64,000 nucleotides of DNA. Origin: Sphingobium sp. Ant17. GTDB lineage: Bacteria; Pseudomonadota; Alphaproteobacteria; Sphingomonadales; Sphingomonadaceae. The translations under genes and the position numbers were made by a program. Shown here one piece after another: positions 1 to 10,897 of this stretch. The notes beneath the pieces were generated by a model. That model saw only the letters and a list, made by a program, of their open reading frames with translations. It had not been told where the DNA came from and ran no database searches. Every line of letters starts with the position of its first letter. Position 1 is the stretch's first letter. The stretch spans positions 34,062-98,061 of the forward strand of contig NZ_JEMV01000011.1 in NCBI RefSeq assembly GCF_000588875.1, written 5' to 3'.

Positions 1-1349
1 CCGGTGCCGACTTTCCCGGCGAACCGAAGCGTGCCTTTGTCATGGACGGCCAGCAGCAGCGAACGGAACCCGCGCTGCTTGTCCGAGGGCAACCAGCCCA
101 CAATCACGAACTCCTGACGGCGGGTGCATTTGGTCTTGACCCAGCCGCTCGATCGCGATCCGGAATAGCGGGCATCCCCCCGCTTGGAGATGACGCCTTC
201 AAGTCCCGCGCCGCAAAAGCGCTCGAACAACTGCTCGCCGCGCCCGATGATATGGTCGGAATAGCGGATATGGCCCGCGCCATCGCCGAGCAGCGTGGCG
301 AGCATCGCCTTGCGTTCAAGCAAGGGCCGCCCGGTCAAATCCTCGCCATTCAATGCCAGCAAGTCGAAGGCCATATAGTCGATTTTTCCGGGATCGTCCT
401 TGAGCGCCGCCTGCAAACCCTGAAAGCTGGTGCGGCCATCGGCTAGGATCACCACGGCCTCGCCGTCAATCAGGGCGCTTGATGCATCCAGCTTTGTCGC
501 GTCGGCGATCAACCCGGCACAGCGATCGGACCAGTCGAGGCCGGATCGTGTATAGGCGCGGCCATTGCCGCCGCCGATGGCCAGCAACGTGCGATAGCCA
601 TCATATTTTAGCTCATGGAGCCAATGACTGCCTGCAGGCACATGGTCGACAAGTGTCGCCAGTTGCACAGGCTGAAAAGGCGGCGGGACATCGCCCTTGG
701 CATTCCCGCGCGCAGTCGCCTTCGCCTTTGCGACTTTGCGCTGGGAAATGGGTTTGCCAGCGGCGATTTCCTCCATCGTGCGGCCACTGTCGATGCTGGT
801 GAGATGGTGACTGACCAGATCGTCCGACCCGCCGGCAAAAGCGTCGCTGACTTTGCGCAATATCCAGTTTTCGCCGCGCTCCTTTCCGCGTGGCTTGAGC
901 CGGAACAAGACCCACTCTCCCTGCATCCGGCGGCCATGCAGGATGAAATGGAGATGCCCTTCGGCCAGTGTCTTGCACGGGTCTTTACCTGCTATCGGTT
1001 CCCATGTGCCATTGTCCCACAGCATGACGGTGCCGCCGCCATATTCCCCTTTGGGGATCAGGCCTTCGAACCGTGCATAATCAAGCGGGTGATCCTCGGT
1101 TCGCACCGCCAGGCGTTTGTCGTCGGGATTGGCGCTCGGCCCACGGGTGACGGCCCAGCTAACCAGCACGCCGTCCAGTTCCAACCGGAAGTCATAATGC
1201 AACCGCGACGCTGCATGTTTCTGGACGACAAAGCCGTTGCCGGCCGTCGGAAACTCCGCACCAGCAGGCTCGGCCGTGCGTGCGAAGTCACGCTTTGCCC
1301 GATAGAGGTCGAGACTGTCTTTAGGGCTTTTGTCCTGCGCCTTTGCCAT
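1..1349 (-). CDS. ligD: ATP-dependent DNA ligase LigD (partial, runs off the left edge)
   Basis: NHEJ ligase that seals double-strand breaks held by Ku. The frame is open from the ATG at 1349 to the window edge, giving 449 residues. The N-terminal part is the 3'-phosphoesterase domain (motifs RLHYDFRLELDG and PKGEYGGGTVMLWD). From about residue 230 comes the adenylation domain, with the nucleotidyl-transfer motif KYDGYR carrying the AMP-accepting lysine, and later IDGEAVV and EGVISKR. The order phosphoesterase then ligase matches Pseudomonas-type LigD, so the polymerase domain should lie beyond the window. It is the third gene of an operon with ku (2266-3153) and the GNAT-domain gene between them. 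No strong Shine-Dalgarno sequence precedes the start. Confidence 0.93.
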   Translation of the reverse strand, partial: MAKAQDKSPKDSLDLYRAKRDFARTAEPAGAEFPTAGNGFVVQKHAASRLHYDFRLELDGVLVSWAVTRGPSANPDDKRLAVRTEDHPLDYARFEGLIPKGEYGGGTVMLWDNGTWEPIAGKDPCKTLAEGHLHFILHGRRMQGEWVLFRLKPRGKERGENWILRKVSDAFAGGSDDLVSHHLTSIDSGRTMEEIAAGKPISQRKVAKAKATARGNAKGDVPPPFQPVQLATLVDHVPAGSHWLHELKYDGYRTLLAIGGGNGRAYTRSGLDWSDRCAGLIADATKLDASSALIDGEAVVILADGRTSFQGLQAALKDDPGKIDYMAFDLLALNGEDLTGRPLLERKAMLATLLGDGAGHIRYSDHIIGRGEQLFERFCGAGLEGVISKRGDARYSGSRSSGWVKTKCTRRQEFVIVGWLPSDKQRGFRSLLLAVHDKGTLRFAGKVGT

Positions 1350-1420
1350 GTTGGTTCGGTCCGTTGCTTTGCCCCTCAATCCGCAAGCGTGCCAACTCGT
1401 TCCGGGGGTATCGCAAACGA

Positions 1421-2247
1421 TCACGCCTCCGCATCGATGGCGCGCGCGAAGCGGTAGCTGGTCTGCTCGAACGTCGAAGCCCGAAAGAAATTATGCGCAT
1501 TTTTGATGTCGATGTCGCTCATCGCTTCGATCCGCGTGCATCCTGCTTCGCGCAGCGCCGTTGTCGCAGCATCCAGCATGGCAGTCGCGATGCCTCGGCG
1601 GCGATGCGCCCCATCCACCAGCAACACAGTAATCCGGCCGATCAGGCATGGTGAAGCGTGGGTATCAGCGTCCAGCCGCAACAACCGACGATCCCCTCCA
1701 GAACAGCGACGATCGCGCCGCCTCTAGCCTTCCTGACCCGCTCAAGATTATGCGCGACACCGTGTTCATCGATGGTCGTTTGGGCAAGCTGGCGCAGCAG
1801 CACCGCCATGCCTGCCGCATCGGTCCGCTTGGCGGCGCGAATGCGGAGCGGGGCCGGTTCGGGCGTGGGCGCAGGCTTGGCCGCTATTTTCTTCGCGGGC
1901 GTTGGCGTCTGCCCGATGGAACGCCTCGCGCGCGGTCGGAGGGCGGGCTCGACGTTTTCATGCGTCGCTGTTGTCGCTTTCCTTGTCGGTGCGGCACATA
2001 CAGGCATGGCGTGAGCCGATGCCTTCCAGCTGCTTGTCGCGCCCTTGCGCAGAAACGCTTCGATATCCTCCAGCGAGGCGGTCAGCCCATCATCGCCAAC
2101 CCCGAGCAAAGGCTTCCCGCCCGCATCGGTGAGCCCATATTTGCCATAATCACCCGCACCAACCTTGCGCCTGCGGGACTTTACCAGCTTGAAACCACGA
2201 TGGGCGGCCATTTCACGCAGCGTCTGATCCCTGGTCGCGTCACTCAT
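1421..2247 (-). pseudogene. GNAT-family acetyltransferase with N-terminal basic domain, frameshifted; in the NHEJ operon
   Basis: The N-terminal 75 residues (ATG at 2247) form a small basic domain of unknown role. A proline/alanine linker follows, then a GNAT acetyltransferase fold. The first reading frame stops just after 1642. The rest of the fold, including the acetyl-CoA loop VDGAHRRRGIA, continues to 1421 in another frame. Adding one base near 1645 (a GG run on the + strand) restores a single frame of 275 residues. The gene starts 18 bases after ku and sits before ligD, so it is probably cotranscribed with NHEJ genes. Its substrate is unknown. The break may be a sequencing error rather than a true mutation. 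Confidence 0.75.
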
Positions 2248-2265
2248 GATCCAGGGACGTCCCCG

Positions 2266-3153
2266 TCACGCCCGCTTTTTGGCGGATGTCTTGCCTGCCG
2301 ACTTCGCGTCGCTCTTGGCCGCTACCTTGCCCGCTGGCTTCTTCGCCGTCGCCTTGGCCTTGCTGGCCGGGCCGATGGATTTCTTGAGTGCCGCCATCAG
2401 ATCGACGACGTTATTCCCACGTGGATCAGCACCGCCTTCATCGTCGCTGTCGATGTTAAGCGTCTTGCCCTTCTTCTTATGCTCGATAAGCTCCTTCAGC
2501 GCATCGACGTAGCGATCGTGAAAATCACTCGCGTGGAACTTACCGGTCTTCTTGTCGATCAAGGTCGTGGCGAGATCGAGCAATTCGTCATCCGGCTCGC
2601 CATCGCCGATCTCGTGGAAATAGCGCGCAGCTTTGTTGACTTCATCGGCATACCGCAACGTCTCCATCACCATGCCGCGCCCGCATGCCTTGATGCTGAC
2701 GACATATTCCCGGCCGCGCATCGCGAGTTGGCCAAGGCCAACCTTCCGGCTGCGCCGCAACGCTTCGCGTAGGACGATGAAGGCTTCCTCCGCCAGGTCG
2801 TCGGCGGGCACGACATAATAGGGCTTTTCGAAATAGATCATGTCGATGTCATGCGCATCGACGAACTGGGTCAGCTCCAGCGTCTTCTTGCTCTCCAGCT
2901 TGACGCCTTCGATCTCTTTCTCGTCCAGCAGCACATATTCGCCTTTGGCATATTCAAAGCCTTTGACGATGTCGTCCAGGTCGATCGGCCCGATGCCAGG
3001 CACGATCTTCTCATATTTAATACGCTTACCCGAAGGCTCATGGATCTGGTTGAAAGCGATCGTAGCACCGCTTCTGGTGGCGGAATAGATCTCGACAGGG
3101 ATGGAGACGAGCGCGAGCCGGATCTGGCCTTTCCAATAGGGTCGTGCAACCAT
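2266..3153 (-). CDS. ku: Ku protein, non-homologous end joining
   Basis: Homodimeric ring protein that binds DNA ends and recruits LigD. The N-terminal signature ARPYWKGQIRLALVSIPVEI and the central beta-barrel segments (YEKIVPGIGPID, KGEYVLL, FVDAHDIDMIYFEKPYYVVP) are typical of bacterial Ku. The protein is 295 residues and ends in a lysine/alanine-rich tail, which in this family contributes to DNA binding and LigD recruitment. I chose the ATG at 3153, not 3159, because AGGAG (3164-3160) lies 6 bases upstream of it and touches the earlier ATG. It is the first gene of the ku, GNAT, ligD operon. Confidence 0.96.
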   Translation of the reverse strand: MVARPYWKGQIRLALVSIPVEIYSATRSGATIAFNQIHEPSGKRIKYEKIVPGIGPIDLDDIVKGFEYAKGEYVLLDEKEIEGVKLESKKTLELTQFVDAHDIDMIYFEKPYYVVPADDLAEEAFIVLREALRRSRKVGLGQLAMRGREYVVSIKACGRGMVMETLRYADEVNKAARYFHEIGDGEPDDELLDLATTLIDKKTGKFHASDFHDRYVDALKELIEHKKKGKTLNIDSDDEGGADPRGNNVVDLMAALKKSIGPASKAKATAKKPAGKVAAKSDAKSAGKTSAKKRA

Positions 3154-3169
3154 GATCATCTCCTGTCGG

Positions 3170-3926
3170 TCTATGGCAACAACCCTTCGCGCATGGTCCC
3201 GTTCCGGTTGAACGCGAAGTGCCCGCTATCGGCTTCGGGGATAATGATCTGTAGCCAGCGCTGGCGTCGGTAGCCCAATACCCTTGTCCGTTTCAAGCTG
3301 TCGGCGATCTGCTTGATAAACTGGTGACGGCCAAACGTGAGAAATCTTCCTCTAAGCCGGTTCTGAACGGCGCATAGGACCGAGAGCAGACCGACGCTTG
3401 GAGCGAACGAGGCCGTCTAGGGGTCCAGAGTTCTCGCGGACAGCCGCTGATCAACCAAACCGACGACCGATGACGCATAGAATTTCGATTGGATCATGAC
3501 ACATAGGATACCATTCAAGGCGACGCGACCCTGCATCGGCGAATGCGCTAATGACCGGGCACCGGCTTTTTAATAAAGCCAGCGGCAGCTTCGGCTTACG
3601 TCCCCTACCACACAGTCGTCTAAAGGCCTGTCTTGCGCGTCCAGAATGGGAAAGCAGACTGACCGCACCTGGGTATGGAAAGTCGGCGACTGAGTGGCCG
3701 GAATGGGTCGGTTTTCCTAAGTGCCAAACGCCGTGTAGTGAGACAATCCTGCCATCCAGTGCCTTACTGAACGGCATCGCAGAATCACTACGAAGGGCCA
3801 GTTCCGGAACGGCGGCTCCCAAGAAGCCTGCGCCGGGTGCTAGCGTCATCGACTTCTCGGTCGGAATAGCACCGCATGATTGAGCTTTGCCTTGCTTCGA
3901 CCGTGCCTCTCGTTTCATCTGCCTGA
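3170..3926. other. Intergenic stretch with no supportable gene
   Basis: About 750 bases lie between the divergent ku and DnaJ-like genes. Open frames on both strands (for example around 3451-3945 and 3551-3883) have no recognisable motif, no good ribosome-binding site and sphingomonad-atypical composition. It should include the ku promoter near its left end. It may otherwise be a decayed gene remnant, but I cannot identify one. Confidence 0.5.
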
Positions 3927-4877
3927 ATGGGGGTGCGCGTGCCAAACTATTACGAGATTCTAGGGGTCGATCGGAGCGCCGAGCAGGAGGTCATCGACGC
4001 CGCCTACCGGGCGATGATGCGGCGATATCATCCTGACACCTTCACCGGACTGAAAGCCGAGGGTGAGCGCCGCGCAAAGCAACTCAACGAAGCTTATGCC
4101 ACCTTGCGCGATGCTGAGCGTCGCCGCGCCTACGACGAGACGCTCGGGCCGGCAGCCCCAAAGACCGCGCCGGTTCGAGAGGCCTTGGCAAATCCGAACC
4201 CGCCCTCGGCTCGGCACCGGGGCTTGCTCATCGGTGGATTGGCGATAGCAGCCGTCATCACGGTTGTCGCTTATGCGAACCGACAGGCGCCACCGGCTCC
4301 CATAGCCACCGCCAGCACGCCAACGGCCTTCCCCAAGCCCGCGCCCTCGCCAGTTGCGAAGACAGCGCCGTCGCCGTCGGCATCGTCTACGACGCTCGCA
4401 GCCTGCAAAGGCATGACTTGCCGAGTGCTGACGCCGTTTGGCTGGGGCGGGATCGAGGCCGGTGTAACGACGGACAGCGCGCAGGCGGCATCGGGCCTTA
4501 AAATCGGCGACGATGGCCATTACACCGAGGCTGGCGACGGGACGTGCCTTGCCTATGAGGTAATCGGAGGACCCAAGAATCTGCAGATGCTGGTCGAAAG
4601 CGGGGTGGTGACGACGGTCGAGGCCTATCTCGATCCTCCCGCACCGACCTTCATGACTGACCGTGGAGTGAAGCTCGGCGATTCTGAGGCGGCGGTGCGC
4701 CAGGCCTATGCCGGGCTCAAGCAGCTGCCGGACATCTACTCCGAGCCGCCCGATAAAAAGCTCTTCTATTATGAACCGGGCGGAGAACGCGGCATCAAAT
4801 TCTCGATAAACGGCGGGAAAGTCAGTGGGATCTCAGTTGGTTCGCCCAGCATCGAATATGTCGAGGGCTGTCTCTAG
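3927..4877 (+). CDS. J-domain (DnaJ-like) membrane-anchored protein
   Basis: Residues 5-70 are a J domain: NYYEILGV at its start, and the HPD tripeptide that activates Hsp70 in RRYHPDTF. A basic linker leads to one transmembrane helix near residues 97-115. Then comes a proline/alanine/serine-rich stretch and a C-terminal domain of about 170 residues with several cysteines, which I do not recognise. The likely topology is a cytoplasmic J domain with the C-terminal domain in the periplasm. The ATG at 3927 is given, but GTG at 3939 (after a GGGGG run, giving an N-terminus beginning with Pro-Asn-Tyr-Tyr) is also plausible. The gene is followed closely by a small Cys/His protein. Confidence 0.85.
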   Translation: MGVRVPNYYEILGVDRSAEQEVIDAAYRAMMRRYHPDTFTGLKAEGERRAKQLNEAYATLRDAERRRAYDETLGPAAPKTAPVREALANPNPPSARHRGLLIGGLAIAAVITVVAYANRQAPPAPIATASTPTAFPKPAPSPVAKTAPSPSASSTTLAACKGMTCRVLTPFGWGGIEAGVTTDSAQAASGLKIGDDGHYTEAGDGTCLAYEVIGGPKNLQMLVESGVVTTVEAYLDPPAPTFMTDRGVKLGDSEAAVRQAYAGLKQLPDIYSEPPDKKLFYYEPGGERGIKFSINGGKVSGISVGSPSIEYVEGCL

Positions 4878-4886
4878 GCGAACACC

Positions 4887-5108
4887 ATGGCACGACGAAC
4901 ATGCATCATCTGTGCCGAGCCCGCCGGATCGCGCGAGCATCTCTTCCCCGCCGCATTGGGTGGCCGCCGCGTTAACAAGCGCATCTACTGCGCGCACCAT
5001 AATCACGCGCTCGCTGATGGCGCCGGCGTGCTGGCCGAGCAGCTACGGACAATCAACGCGATCCTCATGGTCGAGAGCGATCGTGATCGCAGCGTCCCGC
5101 ATAAGTGA
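4887..5108 (+). CDS. Truncated HNH-like zinc protein
   Basis: The 73-residue protein begins with a CxxC pair (CIIC), then SREHLFPAALGG and CAHHNHALAD. This arrangement resembles the N-terminus of HNH-type endonuclease domains that bind zinc. Longer relatives carry a further domain after this point, while here the frame ends after residue 73. No clear continuation was found in the next 240 bases. It is probably a truncated remnant, or a short standalone version. It starts 10 bases after the J-domain gene, so it could be cotranscribed. Confidence 0.5.
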   Translation: MARRTCIICAEPAGSREHLFPAALGGRRVNKRIYCAHHNHALADGAGVLAEQLRTINAILMVESDRDRSVPHK

Positions 5109-5350
5109 ACGGCGTATGTTGGTCGACATCCGTCGGAAAAGCGGAACGTCTGCTGCTGGAGATAGAAAATCGGGCGCTGAGCGTCCGGCATGGGTCGACA
5201 CCGGTAGGCTTCCGTATCGGGTTCTGATTAGATCGCGCGGGTCGGCAGCTACAAAAGGCTAATCAAGCAGATCTGGCGACGAGAAATCTCGCAAAACTGC
5301 TCTATCACGCCCTCCGATTTTTGTCTGAGCCGATGTCGATGTTGACATTC

Positions 5351-8300
5351 TCACCGAAAATTTCTTGGCTTCACCTCGATGCCCTCGGTCGGCTTCCCGG
5401 GCATGATGCCTGATCCCAGCCGCAGGTCAGGGATGTATATCTCACGCGCTTTTCGACCGAGCAATTTGCTGTCCGGGTCCCGGGGATCAGGTCCGCCGCC
5501 ACTCTTCGCGCCATCGCCGCGCGCCGGGCGGAAGACGTTGGAAAGATCGCTCCGTTCGCCCACGCTTGCCAGTAATCCAGACAGATTTTCGAGCCGTTGG
5601 GCAATGACGTGAATGACCTCGCCTTCTTTCTGGACCTGACCGCGCACGCCGAGCATGGATGCGCCAAGGACAGTGCCGCGATTGGCCTCGAACACTTTGG
5701 TCCACACTACAAGATTTGCGATCCCGGTCTCGTCCTCGATGGTGATGAACATGATACCCTTGGCAGAGCCGGGCCGCTGCCGCACCATGATGATCCCTGC
5801 AAGATTGACCCAGCGACCATCGCGGATGTCAGAAAGCGCCGCGCACGGGACCATCTTCCTCGCTGCCAAATCCTCCCTGAGAAAGGTTACCGGATGGGCG
5901 CGGAGCGATAGCGCGAAGCTGCGATAGTCTTCCACTACCTCCTGGCCTTCCGCCATCGGCGAGAGCGCGACCTCGGGTTCGACCGCTTCGGCGCGGAGCT
6001 TCCCCTCGCGCTCGTCTGCTGCGGCAAAAAGGGGCAGGGGGCTGTCGCGCAACCCTTTCACATCCCACAGGCCAGTGCGACGGCTGTGCCGGAGCGAGCC
6101 GAAGCCATCAGCATCGCCGATCCGATCGAGCGCACCAGCACCCACGCCGGCTCTGCGCTGGATTTCTTCCACTGAAGCATAGGGCTCTGCGCCGCGGGCC
6201 GAGACGATCGCCGCGCCGTCCGGATTGGCAAGATCGCGGACCATACGCAGCCCAAGGCGCACGGCCTTGTACCGCCGGTTCCCCACTTCAAGCGTGCAGT
6301 CCCAGCGACTATGGTTCACATCGACCGGGCGGACCTCAACGCCATGTTCGCGTGCGTCGCGGACGATTTGGGCTGGTGCATAAAAGCCCATGGGCTGGGC
6401 GTTCAACAACGCCGCACAGAAGACATCTGGATGATGGCATTTAAGCCAGGAGGAGGCATAGACGATGAGCGCGAAGCTTGCGGCATGGCTTTCGGGGAAG
6501 CCATAGGAGCCAAAGCCTTCGATCTGCTTGAAGGTCTGTTCGGCAAAAGCCTGCTCATAGCCGCGTTCGACCATGCCGCCGATGAGCTTGTCGCGAAAAT
6601 GGCTGACCCCGCCGGTCAGCTTGAACGTCGCCATCGCCCGCCGCAAAAGGTCCGCCTCGCTGGCGGTGAACCCGGCACACTCAATGGCGACCCGCATCGC
6701 CTGCTCCTGAAAGAGCGGGACGCCGAGCGTCTTTTCAAGGACCCGGCGCAGCTCCGGCCTGGGATAGCTGACCTTTTCCTTGCCTTCGCGGCGCCTTAGA
6801 TATGGGTGGACCATGTCGCCCTGGATGGGGCCGGGCCGAACGATGGCGACCTCGACGACCAGGTCATAGAATGTCCTTGGCTTGATACGGGGCAGCATCG
6901 CCATCTGCGCCCGGCTTTCGATCTGGAAGACGCCAAGCGTGTCAGCCTTGCGGATCATCGCATAGGTTGCCGGGTCTTCGGCCGGTATCGTGGCTAGGTC
7001 GAGGTGGATGTCCTTCTCCTCGCGCAGGAGATCGAAGCCGCGTCGCATGCAGCTGAGCATGCCTAATGCCAGCACATCGACCTTCATAAACCCCATAAGG
7101 TCGATATCATCCTTGTCCCATTCGATGATCTGGCGATCATCCATGCGGGCAGGTTCGATCGGCACCAACTCGTCGAGCCGGTCGCGGGTCAGCACGAAGC
7201 CGCCGGGATGCTGCGAGGAATGGCGCGGCGTATCCATGAGCAGACGCGACAGCTCCAGCGTGAGGGCAAGGCGGCGATCGGTCATATCAAGATTGAGCTC
7301 GGCGACATGGCGGTCTTGCACACCCTCGCGGCTCCAGCCCCAGACCTGTCCTGACAGCGCGTCGGTGACATCGGTCGACAGGCAAAGCGCCTTGCCGACC
7401 TCACGGATCGCGCCTTTGGTACGGAAGCGGGAGATCACGGCAGTCAACGCACTATGGTTGCGGCCATAGGTCTCGTAGATCCATTGGATCACCTCCTCGC
7501 GCCGCTCATGCTCGAAATCGACATCGATATCGGGCGGCTCGCGTCGCTCGGCGCTCACGAACCGTTCGAACAGCAGTTCGGTGCGCACCGGATCGATCGA
7601 GGTGATGCCAAGGCAGTAGCAGACCGCCGAGTTCGCGGCCGATCCCCGGCCCTGGCACAAAATGTCTTTCGAGCGCGCAAAATCGACGATCGCGTGGACC
7701 GTCAGAAAATAGGGTGCGTAATCGAGCTGGGCGATGAGACGCAGCTCATGCTCCAGCTGGGCCCTTGTCTTGTCGTCGATGCCGTCTGGATAGCGGGCAG
7801 GGGCTTTTGCCCAGGTAAGGCGCTCAAGTTCCTGCTGCGGTGTACGCCCGCTTTTACCGATTTCATCGGGATATTGATAGCGCAACTCTTCAAGGGAAAA
7901 GCGGCATTGCTCGGCGATAGCGACACTTCGCCGAACTGGCCCTGTGTCCCCAAGATAGCGCACGAACAGCCGGTCCAGCTCGTCGGCGTCCTTAAGGTGC
8001 CGGTCTGCGATCTGCTCGCGTCGCTCGCCCAGATCGTCGATCGTGCATTTCTCGCGGATGCAGGTCACCACATCCTGCAGCATCCGGCGCTCGGGCGTGT
8101 GGTAGAGGACATCGCCGGTGGCGACGGTCGCGACGCGCGCCTGCTGTGCCATCTGTGTCAGGCGCCGCAACCGCAACGCATCGCCGGGTTGCCGCTGTAG
8201 GGTCAGCGCGAGGTAGCTGCGTTCCTGAAAGATCGATGAGACGCTGACGAGGTCCGCCTGCGTTTTTGCGTCATCGCTATTGGGGATAAGGATGGCGATC

Positions 8301-8668
8301 AGCCCCTCGCTCCATGTCGCGACATCATCCCAATGGAGTTCGCAGCTTCCTTTGCCGGCGCGCGATTTGCCGAGCGTCAATAGCCGGCAAAGGCGACCAT
8401 AGGCTGCGCGATCGGTGGGATAGATAAGCAGGCCGGTGCCACAGGAAAGATCCAGCCTGCAGCCGTTGATGACGCGCACGCCCGTCGAACGGCCAGCGTC
8501 CCAGGCGCGCACCAATCCCGCCAGACTATTGCGATCCACGATGCCGATGGCAGGCATGCCCAGCATGGCAGCTGCGGTCAGCAGTTCCTCAGGCGAGGAT
8601 GCACCGCGCAGGAAGCTGAAATGGCTCGTCGCCTGCAACTCGACATAGCGCTGATCGGCAAGGCTCAT
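5351..8668 (-). CDS. dnaE2: Error-prone DNA polymerase III alpha subunit DnaE2 (ImuC)
   Basis: Translesion replicative-type polymerase of the SOS mutasome, 1105 residues. The start at 8668 ([12 protein letters not shown]) begins with the PHP domain ([17 protein letters not shown]). The polymerase core includes [14 protein letters not shown] with the catalytic aspartates, and [21 protein letters not shown]. The C-terminus holds the OB-fold region. A longer frame upstream to 8830 lies inside imuB and is not the real start. The ATG overlaps the imuB stop codon by four bases (ATGA), so the genes are translationally coupled. It is the last gene of imuA-imuB-dnaE2, under the LexA box at 10898-10912. 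Confidence 0.96.
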   Translation of the reverse strand: MSLADQRYVELQATSHFSFLRGASSPEELLTAAAMLGMPAIGIVDRNSLAGLVRAWDAGRSTGVRVINGCRLDLSCGTGLLIYPTDRAAYGRLCRLLTLGKSRAGKGSCELHWDDVATWSEGLIAILIPNSDDAKTQADLVSVSSIFQERSYLALTLQRQPGDALRLRRLTQMAQQARVATVATGDVLYHTPERRMLQDVVTCIREKCTIDDLGERREQIADRHLKDADELDRLFVRYLGDTGPVRRSVAIAEQCRFSLEELRYQYPDEIGKSGRTPQQELERLTWAKAPARYPDGIDDKTRAQLEHELRLIAQLDYAPYFLTVHAIVDFARSKDILCQGRGSAANSAVCYCLGITSIDPVRTELLFERFVSAERREPPDIDVDFEHERREEVIQWIYETYGRNHSALTAVISRFRTKGAIREVGKALCLSTDVTDALSGQVWGWSREGVQDRHVAELNLDMTDRRLALTLELSRLLMDTPRHSSQHPGGFVLTRDRLDELVPIEPARMDDRQIIEWDKDDIDLMGFMKVDVLALGMLSCMRRGFDLLREEKDIHLDLATIPAEDPATYAMIRKADTLGVFQIESRAQMAMLPRIKPRTFYDLVVEVAIVRPGPIQGDMVHPYLRRREGKEKVSYPRPELRRVLEKTLGVPLFQEQAMRVAIECAGFTASEADLLRRAMATFKLTGGVSHFRDKLIGGMVERGYEQAFAEQTFKQIEGFGSYGFPESHAASFALIVYASSWLKCHHPDVFCAALLNAQPMGFYAPAQIVRDAREHGVEVRPVDVNHSRWDCTLEVGNRRYKAVRLGLRMVRDLANPDGAAIVSARGAEPYASVEEIQRRAGVGAGALDRIGDADGFGSLRHSRRTGLWDVKGLRDSPLPLFAAADEREGKLRAEAVEPEVALSPMAEGQEVVEDYRSFALSLRAHPVTFLREDLAARKMVPCAALSDIRDGRWVNLAGIIMVRQRPGSAKGIMFITIEDETGIANLVVWTKVFEANRGTVLGASMLGVRGQVQKEGEVIHVIAQRLENLSGLLASVGERSDLSNVFRPARGDGAKSGGGPDPRDPDSKLLGRKAREIYIPDLRLGSGIMPGKPTEGIEVKPRNFR

Positions 8669-10218
8669 GCGAAGGCGCCATGGATGAACCAGGCCATGGG
8701 TCCGGTCGACGACCATTGGCCGTCGCCCAAGCGGAACAGCCAGTAGCGCCCGCCACCTTCGACCTCGACCTGGAAATAGTCGCGCACGAGATAGGGGCTG
8801 TCGGCTTCCAGGCCCTTGGCGCGCCACCATTCGCCCTGGAGGCGTTCGGGACCATCGGCCTGAACTACCTTGCGCCGCTTGCCCCGCCAGACGAACTGGG
8901 CAGGCGGATGGTCCGGCATCATCGCGATCACCTGGACCGGCTCAGGCGGGTCGATCATGCGGCCCGGGCGCGGCAGGACAGCGTTCCAGCGCCGATCCGC
9001 ACCCTCGCGCAGCGCCATTGTTCGCTTGACCGTGCGTTCGGGCATGGCGGACGAGCAGGGCGTCGTGCCGTACAGCCGGTCATAGCCGAAACGGTTCGCC
9101 AGCGCGTCGATAAGGGCACCAAGGTCCGGGCCGCGATGCGTATCGCCTGCAAGATCAGCCTGTGCGCTGCGGAGTGGTTCGACGATCGGCGCGATCAGGA
9201 TCATGGTCTCGATCCCAAGGCCTGGATCTATCCGCTCGATCCTGGGAACCAGGAGCTTTGTCAGATGCCGGGCATCCCTTGTAGGAGATGCCATCCCGAT
9301 CCTGACGGACTGATATTGGCCATCGACCCGTTCGCAATGGAGGTCGAGGCGCCGCGCGCCGGTACCGTCCCGCATCAACGCAGCGCAAATGTCGTCGGTG
9401 AGATCGCCGATGACCTTCGCGATGGCGTCGGCCGTACCGATGGGTTCAAGAAGCCCGCGGCGCGCCTGGGGCAGTGACGGCGGGAAGATCGGGGCCATCG
9501 CCTCTGGCGCATGGCCAAGGGCCTGGTCGAGGCGGCGGTAGAGTTCATGTCCGTAGCGGCGCGCAATGGGACCGCGCGGCTCGGCAATGAGTTGCTCGAT
9601 CCGGGTGAAGCCCATCTTGTGCAGATCGCTTGCCACTTTTGCCGGGATGCGCAGGGCGGCAAGGGGTAGGAGGCCGACCGCCTTCTTCTGGTCTCCAGGA
9701 ACAATGATAACCGGGCGACCGGCAGGGACATGGCGCGCGACCGCATGCGCGCAGCCTGCCGTGTCAGCAACAGCGATCTGTGCTGTAAGGCCCGAGCCGT
9801 TCACCCGGCGGAACAGGTCCTTGACCAGCGCTTCCTCGCCGCCGAACAGTTCGCTGCATCCGCTGATGTCGAGCCATAGGCCATCGGGGTAATCGACCGC
9901 GACGAAGGGGGCGTAGCGCTGCCCTGCCCACAAGGCGAGCCGCTCAAGCCCTTGCGCGTCGGCCGCTTCGTCTGCATCGAGCACGTCAAGATCGGGCACC
10001 AGGGTCCTTGCCTTGGTGACGCTCATGCTGGGCGTGATGCCAAGGCTGCGGCCAAGCACGTCCACCGCCGCGATCAGCTTGCGACCGTGCGATTCTATGG
10101 CCGTGACAAGCGGCGGCCGGGATGGCGCTGCGTTCGCCTCAGACGGCGATACGCCACGCTTCCTGCTGATCCGGTCTGTCGACCAGTATGGCAGGTAGAG
10201 CGAGACGACCCTGCGCAT
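8665..10218 (-). CDS. imuB: ImuB, Y-family polymerase-like mutasome hub
   Basis: The 517-residue protein starts [16 protein letters not shown] and has the Y-family fold ([20 protein letters not shown]; a helix-hairpin-helix region near [21 protein letters not shown]). In this family it bridges the beta clamp, ImuA and DnaE2 and is thought to lack polymerase activity of its own. The C-terminal segment with WWRAKGLE and [18 protein letters not shown] is characteristic of ImuB. Its start lies 80 bases inside imuA and its stop overlaps the dnaE2 start, giving a compact three-gene operon. Confidence 0.94.
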   Translation of the reverse strand: MRRVVSLYLPYWSTDRISRKRGVSPSEANAAPSRPPLVTAIESHGRKLIAAVDVLGRSLGITPSMSVTKARTLVPDLDVLDADEAADAQGLERLALWAGQRYAPFVAVDYPDGLWLDISGCSELFGGEEALVKDLFRRVNGSGLTAQIAVADTAGCAHAVARHVPAGRPVIIVPGDQKKAVGLLPLAALRIPAKVASDLHKMGFTRIEQLIAEPRGPIARRYGHELYRRLDQALGHAPEAMAPIFPPSLPQARRGLLEPIGTADAIAKVIGDLTDDICAALMRDGTGARRLDLHCERVDGQYQSVRIGMASPTRDARHLTKLLVPRIERIDPGLGIETMILIAPIVEPLRSAQADLAGDTHRGPDLGALIDALANRFGYDRLYGTTPCSSAMPERTVKRTMALREGADRRWNAVLPRPGRMIDPPEPVQVIAMMPDHPPAQFVWRGKRRKVVQADGPERLQGEWWRAKGLEADSPYLVRDYFQVEVEGGGRYWLFRLGDGQWSSTGPMAWFIHGAFA

Positions 10219-10870
10219 CGCAGGCCTCCACTATCCAGCTTTTAGGTTCTGCGCCGCGGACGCGCTCGAGCGCGACCGACCAGCGCGGGCGGGCAAGGGC
10301 AGGGATGCCCAGATCTGCGCTCGGTGATGCCGTAACACGCCATCGGGTCTGTGCTGCAGAGCCCTCGATCAGTGCGTCCGCCTTGGCGGCGCGACGCAGG
10401 ATGAACGCAGTCACCCCGGACCCTTCGGCAGCAAGCTGAAGCCGTTTCGACGCGGTCGTCGAGAGCTTTGAGACCTCGCCCACAACGCCGGCGACGCCAG
10501 CCACGCGCAGGCAATCTTCCATCGCGATCAGCGCGCCCTTGTCATCGCCAGGCTCGACGATGGTCAGGCGGTCAGGATGAAGGCCTGCAAGGTCGAGGGC
10601 AGGGGTGAACAAATCGCGCCAGCGCAGACACCAGAAAACCGGGCCTTCCATGCGCGCCAATATGCCTGCGATGAATATCGTTGCGGCTGCGTCGTCGCAA
10701 ATGTCGGGAGAGCCCAGAACCTCATGCAATGCGCCGGTTGCAAGACCATTTCCGGGCAGATGATCGTCGATATCGTCAAGGCCGAAAGGATGGACGCCAT
10801 GACGGCGCCCATCGCCCGTCACATGGGCGATCGACGAACGCAAATCCTCGAGGATGGCATTGCGGGGCAT
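10139..10870 (-). CDS. imuA: ImuA, RecA-like mutasome protein
   Basis: The 243-residue protein is a RecA/SulA-like component of the translesion mutasome with ImuB and DnaE2. Family features include FGLDDIDDHLPGNGLATGALHEV near the N-terminus and the FWCLRWRDLFTPALDLAGL region. It is the first gene of the operon. Its ATG at 10870 lies 27 bases downstream of an alphaproteobacterial LexA box, so damage induction is expected. The final 80 bases overlap imuB. Confidence 0.93.
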   Translation of the reverse strand: MPRNAILEDLRSSIAHVTGDGRRHGVHPFGLDDIDDHLPGNGLATGALHEVLGSPDICDDAAATIFIAGILARMEGPVFWCLRWRDLFTPALDLAGLHPDRLTIVEPGDDKGALIAMEDCLRVAGVAGVVGEVSKLSTTASKRLQLAAEGSGVTAFILRRAAKADALIEGSAAQTRWRVTASPSADLGIPALARPRWSVALERVRGAEPKSWIVEACDAQGRLALPAILVDRPDQQEAWRIAV

Positions 10871-10897
10871 TCCTTGGTCTCATCGGTCTAACAGTGT

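Noticed and set aside
1648..2772. Long + strand open frame opposite ku and the GNAT gene
   Set aside because: Ku on the minus strand is certain; the + frame has no family motif.
3451..3945. Minus-strand frame in the gap between ku and the J-domain gene
   Set aside because: It has no motif or ribosome-binding site and overlaps the J-domain start.
8669..8830. Upstream extension of dnaE2
   Set aside because: It lies inside imuB; the ATG at 8668 overlaps the imuB stop and matches family starts.
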